From Kaistia defluvii (GTDB taxonomy: Bacteria; Pseudomonadota; Alphaproteobacteria; Rhizobiales; Kaistiaceae): a stretch of 64,000 nucleotides of DNA. A program made the translations under genes and the position numbers. Positions 41,789 to 50,370 of this stretch are shown piece by piece (position 1 is the stretch's first letter; every line of letters begins with the position of its first letter). The notes under the pieces were generated by a model, which worked only from the letters and a program-made list of their open reading frames with translations, was not told where the DNA came from and searched no databases. The DNA is taken from the NCBI RefSeq assembly GCF_026343955.1, contig NZ_JAPKNI010000004.1:248001-312000 (forward strand). Direction: 5' to 3'.

Positions 41789-43759
41789 ATGAGCCGTTCG
41801 TCGCTACGTGTCCGTCTTCTCGCCGCCGGTGTCAGCGCCGTGGCCATGACGGCCTCGTTGCCGGCGCTTGCCGAGGAGCCGATCGAGACGGCGATCCGCC
41901 ACTGGATCTCGACGCTCGACGCCTCGCCAAACTGGGTCGCCGGCTTTTCCGAGCTTTCCTATGACGAGGGCCAGCGCACCGCGACGCTGCGCAACCTGAC
42001 CATCCGCAGCGAGACGCTGGCGACCAAGCTGGAAATCAGCTTCGGCAACATCGCCATCACCAATTACGCCGAGACTGCCGATGGCGGCTTCAAGGCGAGC
42101 GAGATCACCGCCGACAGCGGCAAGCTGGTGGTGGGCGACCTCGGCAGCTCGAAGCTCACCGACATCCGCGTCGACAATCTCGCGGTCCCGAGCTTCGTCA
42201 ATTACGTCTTCGACCAGAACCGCATCTTTACCTCGCTCGCCAAGGGCTGGGGCATCATTGCCAAGGCTTCCGTCGACAGCGTGCGTGTCGGCCGAATCGA
42301 GGCGACCGAGACCAGCGAGGGCCAGACGTCCGCCGCCAGCTTCGGCTCCTACGAGCTGAAGGGGATGGCGAACGGCGTCATCGACCAGGTGACGATCGGC
42401 CCCGTCTCGCAGGAAATGCCTTCGCCCGACGGCCTGCTGAAATTCACGATCGACAAGATCGAAGCGCGCAAATACGACCTCGACGCGATCTCGGCCGTGT
42501 TCGATCCCGAGCGCTATGTCGGCGGTGTCGGCGACGGCAAGTGGCGCACCGCGCTCGGCCTCGAAATCTATCGCAACTTCTCGATCGAGATGCCCGGCGC
42601 GTCGATCCGCATGGGCTCGTTCGAGATGGAGAATCTTCGCCTCCGCCAGCCCCCGAAGAGCTTCACCAGCTTCCTGGACACCATGCTGGCGACCGCCGAC
42701 CGGCCGGAAGAAGAACTGGCGCAGATGGTCCGCGAGCATCTCGCCGGGCTGTTCAGCTTCGCCGGCGTCGGCACGGTGCGCTTCACCGATCTGGATGTGA
42801 CCGCGCCCGAGGTCGAGCGCTTCCATCTCGGCGATTTCCACATCAATGATTTCTCGAGCGACGGCATCGGCGAAATCGGCGTGCGCGATCTGGATGTCGC
42901 CATCCAGGACAAGGGTTCGCTTGGCGCCGAGCGGCTCGCGGTCGGGGGCTTCAAGTTCCCGCCGCCCGATCTGCTGGTCTCGTCGATCTTCACCAGCCTG
43001 GGCGGCGGCGAATTCGACCCCACGCCAGTGATGCCGACCATGGGATTCGCCGAAGCCGTGGGCGTCGACGTCACGCAGGGCGGCAAGAAGCTCGGCGCGC
43101 TCGACCGCGCGCGCATCGATCTCGGCGCCTATATCGGCCCGGTGCCGACCAGCATCACCAGCGACGTCCGCGGGCTCGATCTCGACCTGTCGCAGATCGA
43201 CGACCGCCGCGCCCGCGAGATGATCAAGGGCCTCGGCTATGACCGGCTGGTTGCCGATTACGGCTTCCGCCTCTCCTGGCGCGAAGCGGATGAGAGCGTC
43301 ATCCTCGACGGCTTCAAGCTCGCCATCCAGGACCTGGCGACGATGAACGTCGACGCCACGCTGACCGGGCTGACGCGCCAGGCGATCGAGAATCCGAAGA
43401 CGCTGGAGGGAGCCATGGCTTCCCTGCTGTTCACGCGTGGCAAGCTGTCGATCGAGGACAAGTCGATCGTCGAGCGCGCCGTCGGCATGCAGGCGAAGAA
43501 GATGAATGTCGATCCGGACAAGTTCCGCCAACAGATCGCCGGCGCGTTGCCGCTGTTCCTGATGGTGCTGAAGAACCCTGGCTTCCAGGCCAAGCTGGCG
43601 CCGGCGCTGCAGGCTTTCATCAAGGCGCCAGGCACGATGACCATCACCGCCGAGCCGACGACGCCGGTGCCGGTGATGACGCTGATCGAAACGGCGGACA
43701 GCGCACCGCAAAAGCTCCCCGATCTCCTGCAGATCGAGATCAAGACCAACACCCCGTAA
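41789..43759 (+). CDS. Secreted protein of unknown function, paralogue B
   Basis: A 656-residue protein with a Sec signal peptide (AAGVSAVAMTASLPALA). The start ATG 41789 is supported by GGAG six bases upstream; in-frame ATGs at 41771 and 41777 are less likely. It seems built of repeated blocks of the same fold: ELSYDEGQRTATLRNLTI, SVRVGRIEATE, FEMENLRLRQPP, DFHINDFSSDGIGEI. The C-terminal region from LGYDRLVADYGF matches paralogue A (MQAKKMNVDPDKFRQQIAGALP, TMTITAEPTTPVP, LPDLLQIEIK). This suggests a duplicated, extended version of one envelope protein. No named family is recognised. Confidence 0.82.
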   Translation: MSRSSLRVRLLAAGVSAVAMTASLPALAEEPIETAIRHWISTLDASPNWVAGFSELSYDEGQRTATLRNLTIRSETLATKLEISFGNIAITNYAETADGGFKASEITADSGKLVVGDLGSSKLTDIRVDNLAVPSFVNYVFDQNRIFTSLAKGWGIIAKASVDSVRVGRIEATETSEGQTSAASFGSYELKGMANGVIDQVTIGPVSQEMPSPDGLLKFTIDKIEARKYDLDAISAVFDPERYVGGVGDGKWRTALGLEIYRNFSIEMPGASIRMGSFEMENLRLRQPPKSFTSFLDTMLATADRPEEELAQMVREHLAGLFSFAGVGTVRFTDLDVTAPEVERFHLGDFHINDFSSDGIGEIGVRDLDVAIQDKGSLGAERLAVGGFKFPPPDLLVSSIFTSLGGGEFDPTPVMPTMGFAEAVGVDVTQGGKKLGALDRARIDLGAYIGPVPTSITSDVRGLDLDLSQIDDRRAREMIKGLGYDRLVADYGFRLSWREADESVILDGFKLAIQDLATMNVDATLTGLTRQAIENPKTLEGAMASLLFTRGKLSIEDKSIVERAVGMQAKKMNVDPDKFRQQIAGALPLFLMVLKNPGFQAKLAPALQAFIKAPGTMTITAEPTTPVPVMTLIETADSAPQKLPDLLQIEIKTNTP

Positions 43760-43764
43760 CGCAA

Positions 43765-43792
43765 ACGGCCGGATCGCAAGATCCGGCCGTTT
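43765..43792. terminator. Bidirectional terminator between paralogue B and azoR
   Basis: ACGGCCGGATC (43765... to 43775, allowing one base) pairs with GATCCGGCCGT (43780-43790) around a GCAA tetraloop, with TTTC on the plus side and AAAC/TTTGCG on the minus side. It serves two convergent genes. Confidence 0.82.
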
Positions 43793-43815
43793 CACTTCGA
43801 GGCCCGATAACGGCC

Positions 43816-44439
43816 TCAGGCGGCGATGGCGCGCGCCGTTTCCGAAGCCTTGATCTCGGCGGCGGCGACCGCGCTGGCAGCCTGCTCCGCGCCGAAGGCC
43901 ACGCCCTCGACCGTGATCTCCTCAACATCCTTGAGGCCGACGAAGGCCAGGATGAAGCGCAGATAGGGCAACTGGAAATCGGCCGGCTTCATCGGACCTT
44001 CCGAATAGATGCCGCCCTTCGACTCGACCAGCACGACGCGCTTGCCGGTGACGAGGCCAACCGGTGCGTTGTCGACATAGGCGAAGGTCCGGCCGGCACG
44101 CGCGATATAGTCGAGCCAGGTCTTCAGCGTCGAGGTGATGGTGAAATTGATCATCGCCGAGGCGATCACGATGATGTCCGCGGCGAAGAGTTCGTCGATC
44201 AGCGTGTCGGAGAGGGCGACGGCCGCCGCCTGGGTTTCCGTGCGGGCCTCGGCGGGCGTGAACAGTGCGCCGAGATAGGCCTCGTCGACATGCGGCAGCG
44301 GATCGGCGGCGAGGTCGCGGCGAACAACCGTGGCGCTCGGGTTATGCGCGACCAGATCGGCGAGAACGCGCTCGGCGACCTTGCTGGAATGCGAAGCGCC
44401 GCCACGGGGGCTCGAGGTAACGAAAAGGATGTTGGTCAT
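43816..44439 (-). CDS. azoR: FMN-dependent NADH-azoreductase
   Basis: A 207-residue flavodoxin-fold enzyme that reduces azo compounds and quinones with NADH. Features are the phosphate loop TSSPRGGASHSSKV, the FMN-binding SAMINFTITSTLKTWLDYIARAGRTFAY and VLVESKGGIYSEG. Length and motifs fit AzoR. The start at 44439 is preceded by AAGGGAAG. It is divergent from a TetR regulator, with a perfect palindrome between them, so local regulator control is likely, perhaps in response to a quinone-like inducer. Confidence 0.93.
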   Translation of the reverse strand: MTNILFVTSSPRGGASHSSKVAERVLADLVAHNPSATVVRRDLAADPLPHVDEAYLGALFTPAEARTETQAAAVALSDTLIDELFAADIIVIASAMINFTITSTLKTWLDYIARAGRTFAYVDNAPVGLVTGKRVVLVESKGGIYSEGPMKPADFQLPYLRFILAFVGLKDVEEITVEGVAFGAEQAASAVAAAEIKASETARAIAA

Positions 44440-44504
44440 CGGTCTTCCCTTCACTATGTTACGGAAACCGGCCCAAATCCGGGGGGAACTGCGTCGATAC
44501 CGTA

Positions 44505-44528
44505 GAGTAACATTATTAAATGTTACTC
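44505..44528. promoter_or_regulatory. Perfect palindromic operator between azoR and tetR
   Basis: GAGTAACATT (44505-44514), ATTA, AATGTTACTC (44519-44528): a 10-bp perfect inverted repeat. Additional half-sites occur at TGTTAC (about 44456-44461) and GTAACA (44533-44538). This is the layout expected for the TetR repressor of both genes. Confidence 0.82.
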
Positions 44529-44551
44529 CTAGGTAACATCGAGTCAACGAG

Positions 44552-45163
44552 ATGGAAGTGAAGATCGCTGAACAGTCTGTTCACAGCAGCCCCGCCGTAC
44601 GGGCGCTGCCGCCGCGCGAGCGTATCCTGATCGCCGCGCGCCAGCTGTTCGCGCGCCACGGGGTGCATGGCGTTGGCGTGGAGGCGGTCGCCGAGGCAGC
44701 CGGCACCAATAAGATGACGCTCTATCGGCATTTCGAATCGAAGGACCTGCTGGTCGCCGAATATCTGCGCGGACTGGCGGCAGAGGGCTCTGCCATCTGG
44801 TGCGAGATCGAAAACGAGCATCCGGGCGAGCCGCTGGCGCAAATCGACGCCTGGCTGCAGCGCATCGCCAATCACGCCGAGCACGGCAATGAGAGCGGCT
44901 GCGCGCTGGCCAGCGCCGCGATCCAGATCACCGATCCGGCTCATCCCGGCCGTCAGGTGCTGGAGGCGCATACACGCCAGCACCGGGACAATCTGATCCG
45001 CATCTGCCGCGCCTCAGGGTTGGCCGAGCCCGAACTGCTGGCGGACCAGTTATTCCTGCTGATCGAGGGATCGCGCGTCGCCTGGCAGAATGCCGAAGGC
45101 GGCAAGCCGACCAGCACCCTCGCCGCACTGGCCGCCGGCATCATCGCCTCGCACCGGCGGTAG
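44552..45163 (+). CDS. TetR-family transcriptional regulator
   Basis: A 203-residue repressor. The N-terminal TetR helix-turn-helix spans about residues 23-70: RERILIAARQLFARHGVHGVGVEAVAEAAGTNKMTLYRHFESKDLLV. The C-terminal part is a ligand-binding helical domain with ESGCALASAAIQITDPAHPGR. It is divergent from azoR and lies 24 bases from the perfect GAGTAACATT palindrome, so it probably represses both azoR and itself. The ligand is unknown. Confidence 0.92.
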   Translation: MEVKIAEQSVHSSPAVRALPPRERILIAARQLFARHGVHGVGVEAVAEAAGTNKMTLYRHFESKDLLVAEYLRGLAAEGSAIWCEIENEHPGEPLAQIDAWLQRIANHAEHGNESGCALASAAIQITDPAHPGRQVLEAHTRQHRDNLIRICRASGLAEPELLADQLFLLIEGSRVAWQNAEGGKPTSTLAALAAGIIASHRR

Positions 45164-45193
45164 CGATCGGGCCTTCTGGGCACCGTCCTTCGC

Positions 45194-46846
45194 TCATCCC
45201 ACCGGCGTCAGCACGCCGCCCTCCAGTCGATAGATCCGATCCACCGCGCCGGGGGGGATCGCAGCGTGGGTCGCGAGGATCAGCGTGCGTCCCGTGGTAA
45301 CGGCCAGAAGATCCGCCAGGAACTCCGCCTCGGTCGGCCGGTCGAGCCCGGCCGTGGGCTCATCGAGAAGCAGCACGGGAGCCGGTGACAGCAAGGTACG
45401 GGCCAGGCAGAGACGGCGCGCCTGCCCGGCCGACAGCGTCTCGCCGGATTCGCCGAGCCAGGTATCGAGCCCTTGCGGAAGGGCGCGGACGAAGTCATCG
45501 AGCCGCGCCTTTTCAAGGACGATGTGGAGCATCGCGTCATCGGCGGCTGGATCGGCAATCCTCAGATTGTCCCGGATCGTGCCGATGAAGACCGGCGCGT
45601 CCTGCGACAGAAGCGCGACATGGCCATGCAGATCAGTCTGGGCGAGCCGGCGGATATCGATGCCTCCGATCTGGATGCGGCCGGAATCAACGTCCATCAG
45701 CCGCAGCAGCAGGCCGAGCAAGGTCGACTTGCCGGAGCCGCTTTCGCCGAGGATGGCAATGCGCTCGCCGGGATGGAGGGTCAGATTGAGGCCGGCCAGG
45801 ATCGACTGGTCGCGGCCATAGGTGAAGCCGACCTTCTCGAACGTGATATCGCCGGTCGGGGGGATGGCGACCGGATTTGCGGGATCGACGATGCCCGGCT
45901 GCATGTCGACCAGCGACTGCACGCGGCCCGCGGCCGCGCTCGCGGCTCCCAGTCGCCCTGCCCCGCGCAGGATCGGCCCGGCGACCTCGAACACGGCCAT
46001 CACGGCGAGCAGCGCGCCGACGAGCACCGGGCCGGTGACGCGGCCCTGTTCGAGAACCGGCAGGCCGACGAAGAGGGTGGCGATCGCGGTCACGCCGGTG
46101 CCGAGAACGACGAAGGCCGGGCCGAAGGCGATCCGCCAGGACTGACGAAGCCGCGTCCTGCGCAAGGCGGCCGCCGCGTCGTCGACCGTGCGACGGGCGC
46201 CGTCGACGGCGCCAAGTGTCACGAGATCGGCGTGGCCGTCGATGCCATCCAGCACGGCGACGCGCAGATCCGCCGCCGTGCGCACCGTCGCGGCTCCGGT
46301 GTGGCGACCCGCGAGCCCGATCATCAGGGGAACGAACAGCGTCGTCAGTCCGAAACCGACCAGGGCGACGGGCAGCGCCTCCGGCAGCACCAGCCACAGG
46401 AACAGGCCAAGGCCGAGCGCGCCGAGGATGGCGGTGGCCACCGGGGCGACCACTTGCAGGAACATCATGTCGAGCGTCTCGACGTCGGCGGTGAGCCGCG
46501 CGACGAAATCGCCCGTCCGGTGCGCCGCCGCCTTCAGCGGCACCAGCGGGATCAGCCTGGAGAAAACCCGCACCCGGATATCCGACAGGATCTTGAAGGT
46601 GGTGGCATGCCCGGCGAGGCGTTCCCCATAGCGCGAGACGATGCGCAGGAACGAGAAGCCCCGAACCATCGCCGAGGGCCCGAACAGGTTGAAGGTCATG
46701 GCCGAGGTCGCCAGCGCCGCGCCGGTCAGGAACCAGCCGGAGACGCCGAAAAGGGCGACGCCGGCCGCCAGCGTCATGCAGGAGAGCAACAGCGCCAGCA
46801 GCAGACCGCCGGCCCGGGTGGCGTAGAGGCTGAAAAGAAGCCGCAT
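45194..46846 (-). CDS. cydC: Cysteine/glutathione ABC exporter subunit CydC
   Basis: A 550-residue half-transporter. Six membrane segments occupy about 15-310, including SGWFLTGAALA. The ATPase contains the Walker A GESGSGKST (about 367), the signature LSAGQARRLCLARTLL and Walker B VLLLDEPTAGLD. CydDC exports reduced thiols and haem-related compounds and is needed to assemble cytochrome bd in the periplasm (family knowledge). The start overlaps the cydD stop as TGATG, so the two are translationally coupled. Confidence 0.94.
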   Translation of the reverse strand: MRLLFSLYATRAGGLLLALLLSCMTLAAGVALFGVSGWFLTGAALATSAMTFNLFGPSAMVRGFSFLRIVSRYGERLAGHATTFKILSDIRVRVFSRLIPLVPLKAAAHRTGDFVARLTADVETLDMMFLQVVAPVATAILGALGLGLFLWLVLPEALPVALVGFGLTTLFVPLMIGLAGRHTGAATVRTAADLRVAVLDGIDGHADLVTLGAVDGARRTVDDAAAALRRTRLRQSWRIAFGPAFVVLGTGVTAIATLFVGLPVLEQGRVTGPVLVGALLAVMAVFEVAGPILRGAGRLGAASAAAGRVQSLVDMQPGIVDPANPVAIPPTGDITFEKVGFTYGRDQSILAGLNLTLHPGERIAILGESGSGKSTLLGLLLRLMDVDSGRIQIGGIDIRRLAQTDLHGHVALLSQDAPVFIGTIRDNLRIADPAADDAMLHIVLEKARLDDFVRALPQGLDTWLGESGETLSAGQARRLCLARTLLSPAPVLLLDEPTAGLDRPTEAEFLADLLAVTTGRTLILATHAAIPPGAVDRIYRLEGGVLTPVG

Positions 46847-48618
46847 CAGGCCACTCCCTGCAGGATGGAGGCAGCCGGCCGGGCGTTCCTTGCGACAATG
46901 CGCCGGCGATCGTCGATTTCGCAGATACGGTCCATCCGCTCCGCCACCGCCATCGAGTGGGTCGCGATCAGCAGGGTGCGGCCGGCGGCGAATTCGAGCA
47001 CGGCACGCAGGATTCGGGCCTCCGTCTCGACATCGAGATGGGCGGTGGGTTCATCGAGCAGCACCAGCGCGGGATCGCGCAGGAAGATGCGGGCGAGCGC
47101 CACACGCTGCGCCTCGCCGCCCGACAGCCCCCTGCCCCGCTCCCCGACCGGCGTCTCCAGGCCTTCGGGCAGGCGAGCGGCGAAGTCCAGCACGCAGGCT
47201 TGCTCTGCCGCCGCGCGCACATCGGCGTCGGTCGCATCGGCGCGGCCGAGCCGGATGTTGCTGGCGATCGTGCCGTGGAACAGGCGCGGCCGCTGGCCAA
47301 GCGCTGCCACATGCCGGCGAAGCGCCGCTTCGCCGATATCCTCGAGCGGAACACCGCCGAGTTCGACGAGGCCCTGGTGACCGCGGAGCCGGGCCAGCAC
47401 CTCGATCAGCGTCGACTTGCCGATGCCGCTCGGGCCGAGCAGCGCGACGGTTTCGCCGGGCGCGATGTCGAGCGTCGCATCGGCCAGGATGGCGCCGCGA
47501 TCCTGCGTCTCCACGGTCAGGTGGCGGGCCGTGACGCCGATCGCGCTGTCCGGCGCCCAGGCGATGCCCGGCGTCGCGATCGACTCGTCTACGGCAGGCA
47601 GGTTCTCGAAGGTCGCCGCGAGGCTCGTCACCGCTGCCTTGGCGGAGGCACGGTCGTGATAATTGGCCGCCAGCGTGCGCAGCGGCAAATAGACCTCCGG
47701 CGCCATCAGCAGGCAGAACAGTCCCGCCTGCAGGCCGAGTTCCGCCCCGCGCAAATCGAGCAGGCCGATATAGGTCAGGCCGACATAGAGCGCGACGCCG
47801 GCAACCCCGAGGGCGGCGAAAAACTCAAGCACCGCGGAGGACAGGAAGGCGATCCGCAGCACGGCCAGGGTGCGCGACGCAAACTCGTCGCTGGCGCTGC
47901 GGACCCGGACGATCTCGTCCTCGGCCCGTCCGAACAGCTTCAGCACCAGCAGGCCGCGCAGCCGGTCGGCAAACATGCCGGACAGGCGCGACAGAGCGGT
48001 CAGGTGCTGACGGCTCGCCGCTTCCGCGCCCCAGCCGGCCAGCGCCATGAACAGCGGAATGAGCGGCGCGGTGACGAGCAGAACGAGACCGACGACGAGA
48101 TCGACCGGCATCAGGCCGACCGCGAAGGCGATGGGCACCACGGCGGCGGCGATCATCGCCGGCACGAAGCGGGAAAAATAGCCGTCGAGCGCCTCGACCT
48201 GGTCGAGGATCTGGCTTGCCAGTTCGCCGGAAGAACGCTGGCGCATCCAGTCCGGCCCGCGCCGCATCAGCGTCGCGAACAGGTCGCGGCGGATCGCCTG
48301 CTTGATATCCTCGGCGGCCCGAATTCCGGCCGCCTCGCCGACCCATGCCAGCGCGGCGCGCGCGACCACGAGTCCGACCAGTCCAAGAATGGCGGCCGCC
48401 TGGGAGGCGCTCGCCAGTTGGTCGACGATGGCGCGATGCAGGATCGTCGCCAGGAGATAGGCCTGCGCCACCGTCAGGCAGGCGCCGACGAGCGGCACGA
48501 TGATCGCGATTCCCGTGGCGCGACGGCCGACGCGTCCGCGCGCCCGCAGCCACTTGGTTTCATTGACGGGCGGACGCACGGGCCCCGCAGCGTTCGCGGC
48601 AGATTCGACGGTGTTCAT
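46846..48618 (-). CDS. cydD: Cysteine/glutathione ABC exporter subunit CydD
   Basis: A 590-residue half-transporter partner of CydC. The membrane domain (about 35-330) is followed by an ATPase with Walker A GPSGIGKST, signature LSGGEAQRVALARIFL and Walker B VLLDEPTAHLD. ATG 48618 was chosen because the homologous region begins there; a longer frame to 48828 runs over the cydA promoter. It is divergent from cydABX, which together make a self-contained bd oxidase locus. The promoter lies within the 147-bp shared region. Confidence 0.93.
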   Translation of the reverse strand: MNTVESAANAAGPVRPPVNETKWLRARGRVGRRATGIAIIVPLVGACLTVAQAYLLATILHRAIVDQLASASQAAAILGLVGLVVARAALAWVGEAAGIRAAEDIKQAIRRDLFATLMRRGPDWMRQRSSGELASQILDQVEALDGYFSRFVPAMIAAAVVPIAFAVGLMPVDLVVGLVLLVTAPLIPLFMALAGWGAEAASRQHLTALSRLSGMFADRLRGLLVLKLFGRAEDEIVRVRSASDEFASRTLAVLRIAFLSSAVLEFFAALGVAGVALYVGLTYIGLLDLRGAELGLQAGLFCLLMAPEVYLPLRTLAANYHDRASAKAAVTSLAATFENLPAVDESIATPGIAWAPDSAIGVTARHLTVETQDRGAILADATLDIAPGETVALLGPSGIGKSTLIEVLARLRGHQGLVELGGVPLEDIGEAALRRHVAALGQRPRLFHGTIASNIRLGRADATDADVRAAAEQACVLDFAARLPEGLETPVGERGRGLSGGEAQRVALARIFLRDPALVLLDEPTAHLDVETEARILRAVLEFAAGRTLLIATHSMAVAERMDRICEIDDRRRIVARNARPAASILQGVA

Positions 48619-48693
48619 GCATCCATTCTTACAGGATTGATGGTCTAATTGGCCCAGCCTGTGCCAATCGACCGCACGTGACAGCACGCTGCA

Positions 48694-48707
48694 TTGATTT
48701 CGCTCAA
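48694..48707 (+). promoter_or_regulatory. FNR/FixK-type box upstream of cydA
   Basis: TTGAT-TTCG-CTCAA at 48694-48707 matches the FNR/FixK consensus TTGAT-N4-ATCAA at nine of ten defined positions. Its centre is about 65 bases before the cydA ATG, allowing activation from about -41.5 of a start near 48742. Low-oxygen induction of the bd oxidase is expected. Confidence 0.7.
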
Positions 48708-48765
48708 TGTCGGAGGCCTTATGGCTGCGTAGTTTTAAATCCTGGCGACTCAAAAGGTATAGGCC

Positions 48766-50355
48766 ATGATTGATATCGATATTGTAACCCTGTCGAGGCT
48801 GCAGTTCGCGGCCACGGCGATGTATCACTTTCTTTTCGTTCCCTTGACGCTCGGGCTCTCTTTCCTGATGGCGATCATGGAGAGCGTCTATGTTATGACG
48901 GGCCGCGAAATCTGGCGGCGCATGACCCTATTCTGGGGTACCTGTTTCGGCATCAACTTCGCCATGGGCGTTGCGACCGGCGTCGTGATGGAATTCCAGT
49001 TCGGCATGAACTGGTCGTACTACAGTCACTATGTCGGCGACATCTTCGGCGCGCCGCTGGCGCTCGAAGGACTGATGGCCTTCTTCCTCGAGGCGTCGTT
49101 CATCGGCCTGTTCTTCTTTGGCTGGGACCGCATGTCCAAGGTCGGCCACCTGGTCGTCACCTGGCTGGTCGCCTTTGGCGCCAATTTCTCGGCGCTGTGG
49201 ATTCTGGTCGCCAATGGCTGGATGCAGCATCCGGTCGGCGCGGTCTTCAATCCCGACACCATGCGCATGGAAGTCACCGACTTCATGGCCGTGATATTCA
49301 ATCCGGTTGCCCAGGCCAAGTTCGTCCACACGGTCAGCGCGGGTTATGTCACCGGCGCCATGTTCGTGATGGCCGTCAGCGCCTGGTATCTGCTGCGCGG
49401 ACGCCACCAGGAATTCGCCAAGCGCTCGATGGCCGTTGCCGCCAGCTTCGGCTTGGCAGCAGCCCTGTCCGTCGTCGTGCTCGGTGACGAGAGCGGCTAC
49501 GTGACGACCGAGAACCAGAAGATGAAGATCGCCGGCATGGAAGCCATGTGGCACACCGAGCCGGCTCCCGCCGCGATCAACGTCATTGCCTTCCCCAACA
49601 TGGAGAAGCAGGAAAACAGCTTCGCCATCAGCGTCCCCTATCTGCTCGGCATCATCGGCACGCGCTCGCTGACGAAGGAGCTTCCGGGCATCGTGAACCT
49701 GGTCGATACCGCGCATGACAAGATCCGCGACGGCATCGAGGCCTATGTCGCCCTGCAGAAGGTTCGCGCCAATCCGGCCGATGCCGAAGCGCGCGCCGTA
49801 TTCGACGCCAAGTGGCCGAACCTCGGCTATGGCCTGCTGGTCAAGCAGTTCCGCACTGACATCGAGAACGCCACGCCGGAAGACATCACCAAGGCGGCGA
49901 ATTCGACGATCCCGAACGTGCCGGTGCTGTTCTGGAGCTTCCGCGTGATGGTGGGTCTCGGCTTCTATTTCATCGCCTTCTTCGGCGCCGCGTTCTGGAT
50001 TGCATCGCGTCACAAGCTCGGCGAGAAGCGCTGGACCCTGTGGCTGGCGCTCTTCAGCCTGCCGCTGCCCTGGCTCGCGATCGAATCCGGCTGGCTGCTG
50101 GCTGAATATGGCCGTCAGCCCTGGGCGATCGAAGGCGTGTTGCCGACCTTCTACGCGGCATCCGGGCTCACGCTCTGGGACCTCGCCATCAGCCTCGCCC
50201 TGTTCCTGGCGATCTACACCGTGCTGGCGATCATCGAGGTCGTGCTGATGGTCAAGACCATCAAGAAGGGACCGCTGGACCACAACCCCTTCGAGTCCGC
50301 TCCTGCTGGTGCCGGTGTCCTGCCGGTGACGGCAGCCGCCGCTCCGAAGCTCTGA
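48766..50355 (+). CDS. cydA: Cytochrome bd ubiquinol oxidase subunit I
   Basis: A 529-residue membrane subunit that oxidises quinol and carries hemes b558, b595 and d. His21 (AMYHFLF) and His186 (KFVHTVSAGY) are the conserved ligands, and GLMAFFLEASF carries the proton-path Glu. The periplasmic Q-loop region GDESGYVTTENQKMKIAGMEAMW is followed by a long insertion (about 265-385), as in the long-Q-loop E. coli type. It begins the cydABX operon; cydB follows after 15 bases. An FNR/FixK-like box upstream fits oxygen control. Confidence 0.97.
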   Translation: MIDIDIVTLSRLQFAATAMYHFLFVPLTLGLSFLMAIMESVYVMTGREIWRRMTLFWGTCFGINFAMGVATGVVMEFQFGMNWSYYSHYVGDIFGAPLALEGLMAFFLEASFIGLFFFGWDRMSKVGHLVVTWLVAFGANFSALWILVANGWMQHPVGAVFNPDTMRMEVTDFMAVIFNPVAQAKFVHTVSAGYVTGAMFVMAVSAWYLLRGRHQEFAKRSMAVAASFGLAAALSVVVLGDESGYVTTENQKMKIAGMEAMWHTEPAPAAINVIAFPNMEKQENSFAISVPYLLGIIGTRSLTKELPGIVNLVDTAHDKIRDGIEAYVALQKVRANPADAEARAVFDAKWPNLGYGLLVKQFRTDIENATPEDITKAANSTIPNVPVLFWSFRVMVGLGFYFIAFFGAAFWIASRHKLGEKRWTLWLALFSLPLPWLAIESGWLLAEYGRQPWAIEGVLPTFYAASGLTLWDLAISLALFLAIYTVLAIIEVVLMVKTIKKGPLDHNPFESAPAGAGVLPVTAAAAPKL

Positions 50356-50370
50356 TCCGCGAGGTATGCG

